This document shows positions 1-11,438 of a stretch of DNA of 64,000 nucleotides, one piece after another. Each line of letters opens with the position of its first letter. Positions within the stretch are counted from its first letter, which is position 1. The position numbers and the translations under genes are program-made. This stretch comes from Exiguobacterium sp. BMC-KP. Its GTDB lineage: Bacteria > Bacillota > Bacilli > Exiguobacteriales > Exiguobacteriaceae. The DNA lies in contig NZ_LGIW01000015.1 in NCBI RefSeq assembly GCF_001275385.1, forward strand, positions 372,001-436,000, written 5' to 3'. The notes beneath the pieces are model-generated. The model was given only the letters and a program-made list of their open reading frames with translations. It was not told the origin of the DNA and did no database searches.

Positions 1-99
1 CAGTCACAAATCGACGGCTATCAAGAATCTGGTCTCGCCTATGCGGATCTTGAGTTAAATGAAGAAACATTCGGTAAACTGGCAGCAGAATTCATGTAA
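1..99 (+). CDS. C-terminal end of an unidentified protein (partial)
   Basis: An open frame enters from the left edge and ends at a TAA at 97-99, giving the last 32 residues (tail ...GKLAAEFM). The tail has normal codon use and an acidic/alanine character, so it is probably real, but it is too short for me to name. It lies 99 bp upstream of tdh on the same strand. Confidence 0.55.
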   Translation, partial: QSQIDGYQESGLAYADLELNEETFGKLAAEFM

Positions 100-144
100 G
101 ATAGAGGAAAGATGTGTTTGGTTTTTTGGGGATGCTAAACATTT

Positions 145-179
145 GGAAGTTCACAACATATAAATAAATGTGAACTTCC
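145..179. repeat. 11-bp inverted repeat in the tdh leader
   Basis: GGAAGTTCACA (145-155) and TGTGAACTTCC (169-179) are perfect inverted copies separated by an AT-rich 13-nt spacer, ending 3 nt before the tdh ribosome site. No T-run follows, so a terminator is unlikely. A repressor operator or an mRNA hairpin is more plausible. Confidence 0.6.
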
Positions 180-198
180 GTGAAGGAGTCGGGGAAAG

Positions 199-1287
199 AT
201 GACGAAATTAGTAACGACGGTAGAAGAGACAGCAACGACGAAAACGATGCGTGCGCTCGTCAAAGAAGAGCGCGGGTTCGGTGCAACACTGAAAGAAGTA
301 CCGGTACCCGTTCCGAGTCGTGGGGAAGTCTTGATTCGTGTTGAGGCAACATCGATTTGTGGTACGGACGTGCATATCTATGAGTGGGACGCGTGGGCAG
401 CATCACGTGTCAATCCACCATACGTCTTCGGTCACGAGTTCTCAGGAGAAGTCGTCGAGCTCGGAGAAGGTACAAAACGTTTGAAACTCGGTGACCGTGT
501 CTCGGCTGAGACGCATATCGTTTGTCATCAATGTAAACAGTGTCTACGTGGTCAATACCATATCTGTAAGAACACGAAGATCATCGGTGTCGACACACAA
601 GGCTGTTTTGCAGAATACGTCGTCATGCCGGAAGAAAACCTCTGGGTCAACCCGGAAGACATGCCAGCAGGGATTGCTTCGATTCAAGAGCCGATGGGTA
701 ATGCCGTTCATACAGTCCTTGCGAGTGATGTCAGTGCCAAAACGGTCGCAATCGTCGGTTGTGGTCCAATTGGTTTGATGGCAGTCTCAGTCGCTAAAGC
801 AGCCGGTGCTGCGGAAGTCGTCGCGATCGACGTCAATCCATATCGTCTCGAGCTAGCACGGACGATGGGGGCGGATGTCGTCATCGATTCACGTCATGAC
901 GATGTCTTAGAGCGGATCGAGCGTATGACGGACGGAGACGGGATTGATGTCGTCTGTGAGATGAGTGGTCATCCAGTTGCAATCCGTCAAGCGTTCGAGA
1001 TGGTGACTGCAGGTGGAGACGTCAACATCCTCAGTCTACCGGTCAAACCGGTCGAAATCGATTTGACGAATCATGTCGTCTTTAAAGGCGTGCGTGTCCA
1101 AGGCATCACAGGTCGGAAGATGTATGAGACATGGAGTCAAGTCTCTGCTTTCTTATCGAGCGGAAAAGTCGATGTCCGACCGTTGATCACACACACATTG
1201 CCGCTCGAGCGGTTCGAAGAAGGATTTGAATTGATGCGTCAAGGGAAATGCGGGAAAGTCGTATTACAACCAAGGGGGACGAATTAA
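199..1287 (+). CDS. tdh: L-threonine 3-dehydrogenase
   Basis: Zinc-dependent medium-chain dehydrogenase that oxidises L-threonine to 2-amino-3-ketobutyrate with NAD+ (cytosol). The 362-residue product shows the catalytic-zinc region (CGTDVH, then GHEFSGEV), the structural zinc cysteines in CHQCKQCLRGQYHIC, and a Rossmann glycine motif (VGCGPIGLMA). The ATG at 199 is chosen because AAGGAG at 182-187 precedes it; this adds about 16 residues before the MRALVKEERG where many family members begin, and that internal Met has no ribosome site. The stop overlaps the kbl start (TAATG), so the two are translationally coupled and together form the threonine-to-glycine route. Confidence 0.95.
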   Translation: MTKLVTTVEETATTKTMRALVKEERGFGATLKEVPVPVPSRGEVLIRVEATSICGTDVHIYEWDAWAASRVNPPYVFGHEFSGEVVELGEGTKRLKLGDRVSAETHIVCHQCKQCLRGQYHICKNTKIIGVDTQGCFAEYVVMPEENLWVNPEDMPAGIASIQEPMGNAVHTVLASDVSAKTVAIVGCGPIGLMAVSVAKAAGAAEVVAIDVNPYRLELARTMGADVVIDSRHDDVLERIERMTDGDGIDVVCEMSGHPVAIRQAFEMVTAGGDVNILSLPVKPVEIDLTNHVVFKGVRVQGITGRKMYETWSQVSAFLSSGKVDVRPLITHTLPLERFEEGFELMRQGKCGKVVLQPRGTN

Positions 1288-2462
1288 TGGGATTTGAACA
1301 CTTACGAACAGAACTAGAAGAGATGAAACAAGCGGGCACGTTCCGCAACCTTGTAGCACTCGAAAGCGCGCAACATAACCGCGTGACGATCGACGGGAAG
1401 GAACTGATTCAACTCTCATCGAATAACTATCTCGGACTAGCAGCACATCCGCGTCTTGCTGAACAAGCAGCAGAAGCGGCGCGGACGTTCGGTGCCGGAA
1501 CAGGATCGGTTCGAACGATTGCCGGAACGCTCGAGATGCACCAAGCGTTTGAGCGGGAACTCGCGACATTCAAGCATACGGAAGCGGCACTCGTCTTCCA
1601 GTCTGGTTTTGCGACGAATCTCGGTGTCTTATCGGCATTGCTCGGTCCTGAAGACGTCGTCATCTCGGACGCGTTGAACCATGCGTCGATCATCGACGGA
1701 ATCCGTCTGACGAAAGCAAAACGTCGGATTTACAACCACGTTGACTTAGCGGATCTCGAAGCGGCATTACAAGAAACACAAGACGCACGGACGCGCCTCG
1801 TCGTCACGGACGGTGTCTTCTCGATGGATGGGAACATCGCACCACTTCCAGAAATCGTTGAATTAGCCGAGCGGTATGACGCGCTCGTCATGGTCGATGA
1901 TGCGCACGCTTCAGGTGTTCTTGGGAAAGCAGGACGCGGTACGGTCAATCATTTCGGTCTTGACGGTCGTGTTGCCTTGCAAGTCGGTACACTCTCAAAA
2001 GCAATCGGAGTTCTCGGTGGATACGTTGCGTGTGAACAACACGTCAAAGATTACTTGATCCATAAAGGGCGTCCGTTCTTATTCTCGACATCACATCCAC
2101 CAGCAGTCGTTGAAGCAAACCGGGAAGCACTTCGTGTCATGGAAGAAGAAACGGTCCTCTTTGATCGTCTGTGGGAAAACACGGAATTCTTCAAACAAGG
2201 ATTACGGGATCTTGGATTCGATATCGGGACGTCTACGACACCGATCACACCGGTCATCGTCGGTGATGAGGCGCGTTGTCACGAATTATCCGATCGCCTC
2301 CGTCAAGAAGGTGTCTTTGCTCAAGGAATCGCCTTCCCGACCGTTGCAAAAGGAAAAGCACGTGTTCGGACAATCGTGACGGCTGAACATACACGCGAAG
2401 ACTTAACGACAGCTCTTGCAGCATTCGAAAAAGTCGGTCGTGAATTAAACTTGATTGGTTAA
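1287..2462 (+). CDS. kbl: 2-amino-3-ketobutyrate CoA ligase (glycine C-acetyltransferase)
   Basis: PLP enzyme of the alpha-oxoamine synthase family that cleaves 2-amino-3-ketobutyrate with CoA to glycine and acetyl-CoA, completing the threonine breakdown begun by Tdh. It has 391 residues, normal for the family. The PLP lysine is K238 in GTLSKAIGVLGGY, and VDDAHASGVLG and SNNYLGLA are family hallmarks. The ATG at 1287 has AGGGGGA at 1273-1279 and overlaps the tdh stop by one base. An upstream in-frame start at 1248 lies inside tdh and has no ribosome site. Confidence 0.95.
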   Translation: MGFEHLRTELEEMKQAGTFRNLVALESAQHNRVTIDGKELIQLSSNNYLGLAAHPRLAEQAAEAARTFGAGTGSVRTIAGTLEMHQAFERELATFKHTEAALVFQSGFATNLGVLSALLGPEDVVISDALNHASIIDGIRLTKAKRRIYNHVDLADLEAALQETQDARTRLVVTDGVFSMDGNIAPLPEIVELAERYDALVMVDDAHASGVLGKAGRGTVNHFGLDGRVALQVGTLSKAIGVLGGYVACEQHVKDYLIHKGRPFLFSTSHPPAVVEANREALRVMEEETVLFDRLWENTEFFKQGLRDLGFDIGTSTTPITPVIVGDEARCHELSDRLRQEGVFAQGIAFPTVAKGKARVRTIVTAEHTREDLTTALAAFEKVGRELNLIG

Positions 2463-2471
2463 TGCTAATCA

Positions 2472-2544
2472 CGAACGAACGTCGTTCGCATACTTTCAGG
2501 CAGTGGGTCGTCGACCCGCTGCCTGCTGTGCGTCCTGACAGCAG
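2472..2544. repeat. Three consecutive dyads downstream of kbl
   Basis: The gap after kbl holds CGAACG/CGTTCG (2472-2488), a long stem with arms CAGGCAGTGGGTCG and CGACCCGCTGCCTG (2497-2525, one T-G wobble), and CTGCTGT/ACAGCAG (2523-2544). The last two share bases and so could be alternative structures. There is no strong T-run, so they may be a factor-dependent terminator or mRNA 3' structure rather than a classical terminator. Confidence 0.5.
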
Positions 2545-2610
2545 AATCAAAGTTGACCGTTTTTACTTTTGCGAGATAGGGAATAATAAGTGCGGAAAGG
2601 ATGTGACCTA

Positions 2611-4224
2611 ATGAGTACAAAGAAAAAAGGGATATTGCTCTCATTTTTGATGCTGACACTGCTCCTTGGGGGTTGTATTCGCATCCAATACGACGCGACG
2701 ATTCATACCGATCAGAGTGTCACCTTAAAGACGACATATGCCGCAAAGGAACATCCGGTTGCGCGTTTATTGAATCTGAATCCCAATTGGAATAGTTATG
2801 TCAAACAGGCAGAGAAGAATGGTTATTCGGCGAAGACGTTCAAGACGAAGGATGACTACGAAGGCATCCGGATGCAGAAGACATTTGCGAACTTCAAGGA
2901 CATGACGTCGATCAAGGACGAATGGAAGACGGGAATCGGAGGAATTCTCATTCCACCTGATACGAAGTTCGACATGAAAAAATCAGACGGGTTTTGGTTT
3001 GATACGTACCGATTAGACACGAACATCGACCTCAGTATCGATCGCCTGAACATCAAAGGCTATCAACCGACGGGTCAAGTCAAGAAACTCGCCGATCGTT
3101 ATATTCGTCAGGCGGATATTGAGATTAAGCTCCACGGTCCAAAAGTGATTGGACTCCAAAACGGTGAAAAAATTGATTGGTCGAATTATCATGATGTGTC
3201 ATGGAAATTATACGGGACAAAAGCGAACCAGCTACAATTGATTGCTTATGTGCCGAACCCGACTGGTTGGATCATTACCGGCATCGTATTGTTGATTGGT
3301 GTCGGATTATTCCTCTACTGGGTCTTCCATCGTGTCCGTAAACTCCGACGACAACAGTTGAAGACGATCAGCATCTCACTTCTTGTCTGTTTGATTGTCG
3401 GTGGAGGAGCGTGGTGGCTGTTTGCAGAAGATACATCGAGTGCTCCACCACCCACCCGTCAAATCATCACGCAAGGAAAGAGCGAAATCGTGCCGACATT
3501 TCTCGTTCATGGATTGTTTGGGACAGAGCGGACGTTCGTTCCGATGATTCAGAACTTCACGAATAAGAAAGTTGCGGATGACGGGGGGCGATGCGACGTG
3601 ACGCGTTCAGGGAAAGCGACCTGTATCGTGAAACCTTCACCGACCGGTTACCCACTCGTCCGAATCGTCTTTGCGGATGATGAGGCAAGTCTTGCCGACC
3701 AACAGAAATGGTTAAATGCGGCGATTGCCGCTTATGATGTGAAGCAAAAAGCGACCTTTGCTGATATCCAGCTTGTTGGACATAGTATGGGTGGTGTCGA
3801 TGTTGTCGCCTATACGGTGCAAGAGGAAATGCCATATCATGTCCGGAAAGTCGTGACGCTCGACTCACCGATTGCTGGATCTGATTATGCGAAGCTCGGA
3901 TTGACGCTCGCGCCACTTGGAACGAACACAAACAGTCCTGCGCTTCGCGATCTTGCAAAAGGATCGGCAGCGATGAACAATTTAACACAACGTCTTGAGA
4001 CGTGGCCCCGTGACGTACTCGTCTATTCGTTTGGTGCTAAAGGGGGCGACTTCAATCTGATTTCCTTAAATAGTTCGTTTGCACTCGAGAACTATACCGA
4101 CAACATTCAGACGAAATCCTATAAGTATGATCACTTTACGATTCATCGCCGGGAGCCGGTCTTCCGCGAAATCCGCAATTTCCTGTTTAAAGAAAATCGG
4201 GTCACGGAGGAGGAGTCACCTTGA
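2611..4224 (+). CDS. Membrane-anchored lipoprotein fused to an alpha/beta hydrolase (DUF915-like)
   Basis: A 537-residue two-part protein. The N-terminus is a lipoprotein signal (lysines, hydrophobic stretch, lipobox LGGC with Cys22), followed by an exported domain resembling DUF3153/LppM-type lipoproteins to about residue 215. Two membrane segments follow (about 219-238 and 252-272) joined by a basic loop. The C-terminal part is an alpha/beta hydrolase: oxyanion-type HGLFG (H300), nucleophile elbow GHSMGG (Ser392) and a candidate catalytic His508 in YDHFTIH. Topology puts both domains outside the membrane. The ATG at 2611 follows GGAAAGG at 2594-2600. It overlaps the next gene by 4 nt. The substrate is unknown. 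Confidence 0.7.
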   Translation: MSTKKKGILLSFLMLTLLLGGCIRIQYDATIHTDQSVTLKTTYAAKEHPVARLLNLNPNWNSYVKQAEKNGYSAKTFKTKDDYEGIRMQKTFANFKDMTSIKDEWKTGIGGILIPPDTKFDMKKSDGFWFDTYRLDTNIDLSIDRLNIKGYQPTGQVKKLADRYIRQADIEIKLHGPKVIGLQNGEKIDWSNYHDVSWKLYGTKANQLQLIAYVPNPTGWIITGIVLLIGVGLFLYWVFHRVRKLRRQQLKTISISLLVCLIVGGGAWWLFAEDTSSAPPPTRQIITQGKSEIVPTFLVHGLFGTERTFVPMIQNFTNKKVADDGGRCDVTRSGKATCIVKPSPTGYPLVRIVFADDEASLADQQKWLNAAIAAYDVKQKATFADIQLVGHSMGGVDVVAYTVQEEMPYHVRKVVTLDSPIAGSDYAKLGLTLAPLGTNTNSPALRDLAKGSAAMNNLTQRLETWPRDVLVYSFGAKGGDFNLISLNSSFALENYTDNIQTKSYKYDHFTIHRREPVFREIRNFLFKENRVTEEESP

Positions 4225-5675
4225 AACATATCGTCATCATCGGAGGAGGAATCGCTGGTCTAACGGCTGCTGCACTGATCGCACAAGAAGGGCATGCCGT
4301 CACGGTACTTGAGGGAAGCCGCGAATGGGGAGGTTCAGCTGGAAAGTTCACACGCCGAGAGCTGACCTACCCAGTAGGGGCGACGCTCGGAATGGGATTC
4401 GAGCCAGGTGGGATTCATGCCCGCGTTCTCGACCATCTCGGAGTGACGCATCGCGTCGAATCGCTCGACGTCGTCATGACGATTCGGGTTGGAGAACATA
4501 CAATTCATTATTATCAGGATCGTCATACTTTTCTGACTGAGTTGATGTCACATTTTCCAGAGCAGGCACCATCCATTCATGCCTTCTTCGCTGAGATCGA
4601 GCAGATTCATGAGGCAATTCGTCCCTTGATGGCAGAACTGCCGGCATTGCCACTCCAAGATTTCTCTGACGTACGACGATTAATCCGTCATGCGAAAAGT
4701 GCGGTCCTCTTACCGTATTTCCCGATGACGATTGGTCATCTCTTACGGAAGCATCAACTAGCAGATACGTTGTTCGCACAAGTGATTGACGGAATCTTGC
4801 TCGACAGCATGCAGACAGGTCAGGAAGCTTCTGCCTTACTCGGAGCAGTCGCCTTATCGATTTATCATGAAGGTGCCTATTACGTTCCGGGTGGCTTATA
4901 CCGACTTGCTGAACAATTGAAAGAGACAGCTGAGGAAAATGGTGCGGCATGTTTACTTGGACGAAAAGTCACCTCGATTCGCAAAACGCCGGATGGTTTT
5001 TTGATTGAAGACCGTCGAGGACGACTAATGATTGCAGACGACGTCATCTGTGCAGTTCCACTTGAAGGTATCCGGGAAGTCGTCAGTACGGATATGCAAC
5101 AGACATTACAGCGGACGTATCGACGTCAAGAAAAATTACAGCAGTGGGCAACCTTTACGTATTACGCGGCGATTCCAGAATCAATCATCGTTTCGGACGA
5201 AGCGTTTCGACAAGTCCATGATCCATCCTTGCCTTCCGGTCATGCCTTCATCTCTCTTTCTCGATCCGATGATCGGTTACGCGCACCGGTCGGTCAACGG
5301 ACGCTGACGATGTCATGTCATGTTTCGATTGGTGCCTTTGATAAGACGGATCGGGAACGGTACGCGGAACAAGTCGAGACGATGTCCGCGATTTTCGAAG
5401 TCATTCTTGAACAACAATTTCCTGGCTTTAAGCAGCAGGCAATCGAACGGCATCCGGGTGGACCGGGGGCGTGGGTTCGTTATACGTTCCGTCCGGACGG
5501 TGGAGTTGGCGGCTATCCTCAGCGCCCGAGTACGAGTCTGCTGTTCGCAGCACCGTTTCGAACAGGGATCAACGGATTGTTTGCGATTGGTGACACAATC
5601 TTCCCTGGTGCAGGGACGATTGGAGCGACGACGTCAGCGATTCATGTTGCTCGACAGTTTGGCGTCAGAATATGA
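4221..5675 (+). CDS. FAD-dependent oxidoreductase, CrtI/phytoene desaturase family
   Basis: A 484-residue flavoprotein with an N-terminal dinucleotide fold (IIGGGIAGLTAAALIAQEG) and the C-terminal FAD motif of the carotenoid desaturase/isomerase family (LFAIGDTIFPGAGTIGA). Such enzymes desaturate or isomerise carotenoids, or act on other isoprenoids, at the membrane. The start is TTG at 4221 after GGAGGAGGAG, overlapping the previous stop by 4 nt, so it is co-expressed with the lipoprotein-hydrolase. No phytoene/squalene synthase gene is nearby, so a role in pigment is only an inference. A terminator follows. Confidence 0.75.
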   Translation: MKHIVIIGGGIAGLTAAALIAQEGHAVTVLEGSREWGGSAGKFTRRELTYPVGATLGMGFEPGGIHARVLDHLGVTHRVESLDVVMTIRVGEHTIHYYQDRHTFLTELMSHFPEQAPSIHAFFAEIEQIHEAIRPLMAELPALPLQDFSDVRRLIRHAKSAVLLPYFPMTIGHLLRKHQLADTLFAQVIDGILLDSMQTGQEASALLGAVALSIYHEGAYYVPGGLYRLAEQLKETAEENGAACLLGRKVTSIRKTPDGFLIEDRRGRLMIADDVICAVPLEGIREVVSTDMQQTLQRTYRRQEKLQQWATFTYYAAIPESIIVSDEAFRQVHDPSLPSGHAFISLSRSDDRLRAPVGQRTLTMSCHVSIGAFDKTDRERYAEQVETMSAIFEVILEQQFPGFKQQAIERHPGGPGAWVRYTFRPDGGVGGYPQRPSTSLLFAAPFRTGINGLFAIGDTIFPGAGTIGATTSAIHVARQFGVRI

Positions 5676-5698
5676 GAAATCGTTGTAAAATGATGAAA

Positions 5699-5723
5699 GA
5701 AGCGACGCAGCTGTCGCTTTTTT
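5699..5723 (+). terminator. Rho-independent terminator after the CrtI-like gene
   Basis: Stem AGCGAC (5701-5706) / GTCGCT (5713-5718) followed by T6, 24 nt after the stop at 5675. Confidence 0.8.
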
Positions 5724-5799
5724 CACATTTGAGGATTATGATGAGGAAGAGTCGGGAACATGATATCCATGAAGAGAAAGAGAGAAGGAGTGAAAGACC

Positions 5800-6087
5800 A
5801 TGGAGACGTTCGAGCAAAAATGTCAGTCGTTCATTCAGGAACGACGACCTGAAGTTGGTCCGATTCAATTCGAGTCGGCGCGGACATTCCTCAATGCACG
5901 CGGTTTAAGTGTCTATGAACGGATTTATCAAGGGAAAGAAGAAGTACGATTAGCGTTCGTCGAGCAAACGAACGGGCAACAACTCGTTTCATTAATGGAA
6001 AATACATTCGGCAACGGACTAGTTTATTTTGTCTCAACGGCAACCGCGACATGGGATGGCGACCGTTTTGGTGAATACACGTTTTAA
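5800..6087 (+). CDS. Small protein of unknown function
   Basis: A 95-residue soluble protein with a strong ribosome site (AGAAGGAG, 5783-5790) and terminators on both sides, so it is a monocistronic gene. It has no signal peptide or membrane segment; the C-terminal half is rich in aromatic and Thr residues (VYFVSTATATWDGDRFGEY). I do not recognise the family. Confidence 0.7.
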   Translation: METFEQKCQSFIQERRPEVGPIQFESARTFLNARGLSVYERIYQGKEEVRLAFVEQTNGQQLVSLMENTFGNGLVYFVSTATATWDGDRFGEYTF

Positions 6088-6095
6088 GTACATAG

Positions 6096-6124
6096 AGAGT
6101 CCCAGTCGATGACTGGGGCTCTTT
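6096..6124 (+). terminator. Terminator after the 95-residue gene
   Basis: Stem AGAG-T-CCCAGTC / GACTGGG-G-CTCT with loop GAT (6096-6122) and a short T-run. Confidence 0.7.
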
Positions 6125-6192
6125 CGTGTCGAAACCTAATCTGATTTCGATTCGTAAGGTAGATAAGTGACTCAGTTGAAGGAGGAAACGAT

Positions 6193-7461
6193 GTGTCATC
6201 ACTTGAACAACCTAAAACATCGACTCGGCGGCTTGCGACCGTCTCGTTGATTTTCATGGCGGTCGGATTCGTCGTCTCATTGCCATTTAAAGAAAATGCC
6301 TGGGTCTTCTGGCTCCAGAGTGGCTTTGAAGCAGGACTCGTCGGTGGGATTGCCGACTGGTTCGCGATCACGGCGCTCTTTCGCCATCCACTCGGCTTAA
6401 AGATTCCCCACACGAATTTGTTACCGAAAAATCGGGAACGGGTCATTGAATCAATCGTTCACATGCTCGAGACGGATTTGCTCAATAAAGAGAGCATCGT
6501 CGCGAAACTACAGCATATGACGCTTGCCGATCGTGTCATCAAAATCTTACGCTCGATTCTTGTTCTGCCTGCTTTTCGTGCGACCGTCACCGAACTCATG
6601 ATCGGTCTGATTCGGAAGTTGCCGAAAGATGCAATTCTTGAGTTCGCGAATACACGCGTGACGGAGACGATTAAAGATTATCCATCAAAACGGCTGGCTA
6701 TCCGCGCGATGGAGTTGAATGAGGAACGTCGACTCGACGAGTGGTTGATGGATCAGTTACTCGGTTATGGACAACGATTGCTTGAAGATCCGATCATCCG
6801 CGAACAAATCGGACGTCTCGCTTATACAGCGATGATTGATCAAGAAAAGAATACGTTCTTGCGGGTGACGGCACGCACTGTGCAAAAAGTTTACTCAGAA
6901 GAAAAACTCAGTCTTGTCATTCAAGGCGTTTTGTTGACGGTCATTCAAGATATGCGACAAGTCCATCACCCGAATCGTTTAGCGATTCTCGATCATCTGC
7001 GTCGTAATCTGGCACAGTTGTCGATTGATGAAGAGCGCCTTGCAAAAATCGATGCCTGGAAGGCAAGCGAAGTCGACCGGTTTGACTTTACTCCAGTCAT
7101 TGAACGTGCGTATGACGCCGGATTACTTGAACTCGAGCGCTACTTGACGTCAGATGCCTTCTGGACGGAACGGGCGATGCCAATGTTATCGCGTGCTTTA
7201 GACGACTGGGAACAGCATCCAACGTTTAAAGATAGCAGTGATCAGTGGATGAAGGAACAACTCGTTCGCTTTGTCGAACAAAATCATCAAAAAATCGGTG
7301 GACTGGTCCGTGAGAACTTAAACCGCTTTGATACCGAAACGTTGATTCATATGATTGAAGATAAGGTCGGCAGTGACTTACAGTGGATCCGGGTTAACGG
7401 AGCTTTGTGTGGATTCATCATTGGTCTGATTCTCGGTGCGATTAAGGTGTTCGTCGGATGA
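6193..7461 (+). CDS. DUF445 family membrane-associated protein
   Basis: A 422-residue DUF445-type protein. A membrane segment lies near the N-terminus (LIFMAVGFVVSLPF) and another at the very C-terminus (GALCGFIIGLILGAIKVF), around a long helical middle part. GGIADWFAITALFRHPLG is the characteristic conserved segment. The start is GTG at 6193 with GGAGGA at 6180-6185; an overlapping ATG at 6191 is in another frame. Function is unknown for the family. It overlaps the next gene by 4 nt (ATGA). Confidence 0.8.
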   Translation: MSSLEQPKTSTRRLATVSLIFMAVGFVVSLPFKENAWVFWLQSGFEAGLVGGIADWFAITALFRHPLGLKIPHTNLLPKNRERVIESIVHMLETDLLNKESIVAKLQHMTLADRVIKILRSILVLPAFRATVTELMIGLIRKLPKDAILEFANTRVTETIKDYPSKRLAIRAMELNEERRLDEWLMDQLLGYGQRLLEDPIIREQIGRLAYTAMIDQEKNTFLRVTARTVQKVYSEEKLSLVIQGVLLTVIQDMRQVHHPNRLAILDHLRRNLAQLSIDEERLAKIDAWKASEVDRFDFTPVIERAYDAGLLELERYLTSDAFWTERAMPMLSRALDDWEQHPTFKDSSDQWMKEQLVRFVEQNHQKIGGLVRENLNRFDTETLIHMIEDKVGSDLQWIRVNGALCGFIIGLILGAIKVFVG

Positions 7462-8285
7462 GTCGGTGGACGTATGATCTGATATTGCCGGAAGCATTTG
7501 ATTTTAAAGGAGTCGTCTCTCGTTTGACAGAAGATCCATTGCAAGTTGAGCGCGCAGGACGTCTCGTCGTTCCGGTGTTCATCGAAGAACAGGCGTATCT
7601 AACGACAGTCGAAGCGGTTGACGCCTGGACGTTGCGGGTCGACGGGACAGGACCACAAGCGGCGGTATTAGCGCAATTAAAGCGGCGCTTTCGACTCAGT
7701 GAACCGAATCCGGCGAAAGGTCTTAAGGCAACGTCGTTACACGCGATCGTTGAACGATTCGGGAACGAACGACTCGTGCTTGACCATTCGCCCTTCACGG
7801 CGCTGATCCGTTCAATCATTCATCAACAAATTAATCTATCGTTTGCCCATACGTTGACGGAACGCGTTTTTCGAACGTTCGGGACGGTTCAGGACGGGAT
7901 CATCTTACCGCCGACGCCGCGCCAATTAGCGGTAGCGCGGCGAGAAGATTTGCTGGCCTTACAACTATCAGGACGTAAAGTCGATTATCTACTGGGTGTA
8001 GCAAAGGCAGACATCGATTATGACGCCTTAGCGGCAGCGGTCGACGCAGAAATCGCCGAGACATTGATTGCATTAAAAGGAGTAGGACCATGGACGGTTC
8101 AAAACGTCTTAATGTTTGGGTACGGTCGTCCGGATTTATTTCCGGCATCAGACATCGGGATTTTACGTGCTTTCGAACAGTTACTTGGGTATCGACCAAC
8201 GGTAGAGGAAGCAACACGCTTAGCTGAAGAATTTGCTCCTGTCCGCAGTCACGCGGCCTATCTGTTATGGCGTTCAATCGAATAA
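7458..8285 (+). CDS. DNA-3-methyladenine glycosylase II (AlkA-like)
   Basis: Base-excision glycosylase of the HhH-GPD superfamily that removes alkylated purines from DNA. The 275-residue product has the helix-hairpin-helix with glycine/proline loop (LIALKGVGPWTVQNVLMF) followed by the catalytic aspartate (PASDIGILRAF). The N-terminal ~90 residues form the AlkA-type beta domain. It overlaps the DUF445 gene by 4 nt, so it is translationally coupled. An alkyltransferase-like gene elsewhere in the window (33.6 kb) also concerns alkyl damage. Confidence 0.85.
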   Translation: MSRWTYDLILPEAFDFKGVVSRLTEDPLQVERAGRLVVPVFIEEQAYLTTVEAVDAWTLRVDGTGPQAAVLAQLKRRFRLSEPNPAKGLKATSLHAIVERFGNERLVLDHSPFTALIRSIIHQQINLSFAHTLTERVFRTFGTVQDGIILPPTPRQLAVARREDLLALQLSGRKVDYLLGVAKADIDYDALAAAVDAEIAETLIALKGVGPWTVQNVLMFGYGRPDLFPASDIGILRAFEQLLGYRPTVEEATRLAEEFAPVRSHAAYLLWRSIE

Positions 8286-8295
8286 GGAACTATTC

Positions 8296-8324
8296 TTGTC
8301 ACTCTATCGCGAGAACGGTATAAT
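8296..8324 (+). promoter_or_regulatory. Sigma-A promoter for ricA
   Basis: TTGTCA (8296-8301), 17-bp spacer, TATAAT (8319-8324). This is a near-consensus promoter in the gap after alkA, about 73 nt before the ricA start. Confidence 0.85.
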
Positions 8325-8396
8325 GAATGCGACAGAACGAGGAATCGTTCAAAATGCTAAGGGAAGCGACGTGTTCGCTAACGATAGAGGGGACGA

Positions 8397-8834
8397 ATGT
8401 GGATGTATACAGATGAACAAATCATCGAAAAAGCCAATGAAATCGCCAAAATGATTTCTGAGACACAGGAAGTAGAACGATTTAAAGCGGCAGAAGCTAA
8501 CATCAATGGAAATGAAAAAGTCCAAAAGATGATGAAACAAATCAAGTTCCTTCAAAAAGAGGCAGTGAACTGCCAACATTACGGCAAAACAGAAGCACTC
8601 GCACGTGTTGAAGCGAAACTCGATAAATTGTTCGCTGAGCTCGATGAGATGCCTGTCGTCCAACAGTTCCAGGAAACGCAAGAAGAAGTGAACGGGCTTC
8701 TCCAATACATCACGGTGACGATCTCGAACGGGATTACGGATCAAATCATCGAAGCAACGGACGGAGATGTTCTCGCTGGTAAGACAGGTAGCGGCATGGA
8801 AGCAGAAAACAAAAGCGGCGGTTGCGGCTACTAA
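8397..8834 (+). CDS. ricA: RicA (YmcA), RicAFT complex subunit
   Basis: YlbF/YmcA family protein of 145 residues. In Bacillus subtilis RicA, RicF and RicT form a complex carrying iron-sulfur clusters that promotes mRNA maturation with RNase Y and affects competence and biofilm formation. The helical core (ETQEVERFKAAEANINGNEKV, in two parts) and a C-terminal Cys143 match the family. The ATG at 8397 aligns with the B. subtilis N-terminus from memory; ATG 8403 would have the more usual ribosome-site spacing. The position before mutS matches Bacillus, but cotE is missing between them. Confidence 0.85.
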   Translation: MWMYTDEQIIEKANEIAKMISETQEVERFKAAEANINGNEKVQKMMKQIKFLQKEAVNCQHYGKTEALARVEAKLDKLFAELDEMPVVQQFQETQEEVNGLLQYITVTISNGITDQIIEATDGDVLAGKTGSGMEAENKSGGCGY

Positions 8835-8848
8835 TCACGAAATGAACG

Positions 8849-8877
8849 AAAAGCCGACGGACATCCGTCGGCTTTTT
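8849..8877 (+). terminator. Terminator between ricA and mutS
   Basis: AAGCCGACGGA / TCCGTCGGCTT with a two-base loop and T5. It directly precedes the mutS ribosome site, so mutS needs read-through or its own weak promoter. Confidence 0.85.
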
Positions 8878-8896
8878 CTACGAATGAGGTGGAAGA

Positions 8897-11428
<2,532 letters not shown>

Positions 11429-11438
11429 GGAGAATGCA

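Noticed and set aside
1248-1286. Upstream in-frame start for kbl
   Set aside because: It lies inside tdh without a ribosome site; ATG 1287 has AGGGGGA and the usual family N-terminus.
3557-3988. 143-codon minus-strand open frame inside the hydrolase gene
   Set aside because: It is a shadow of the coding strand with no ribosome site and no recognisable features.
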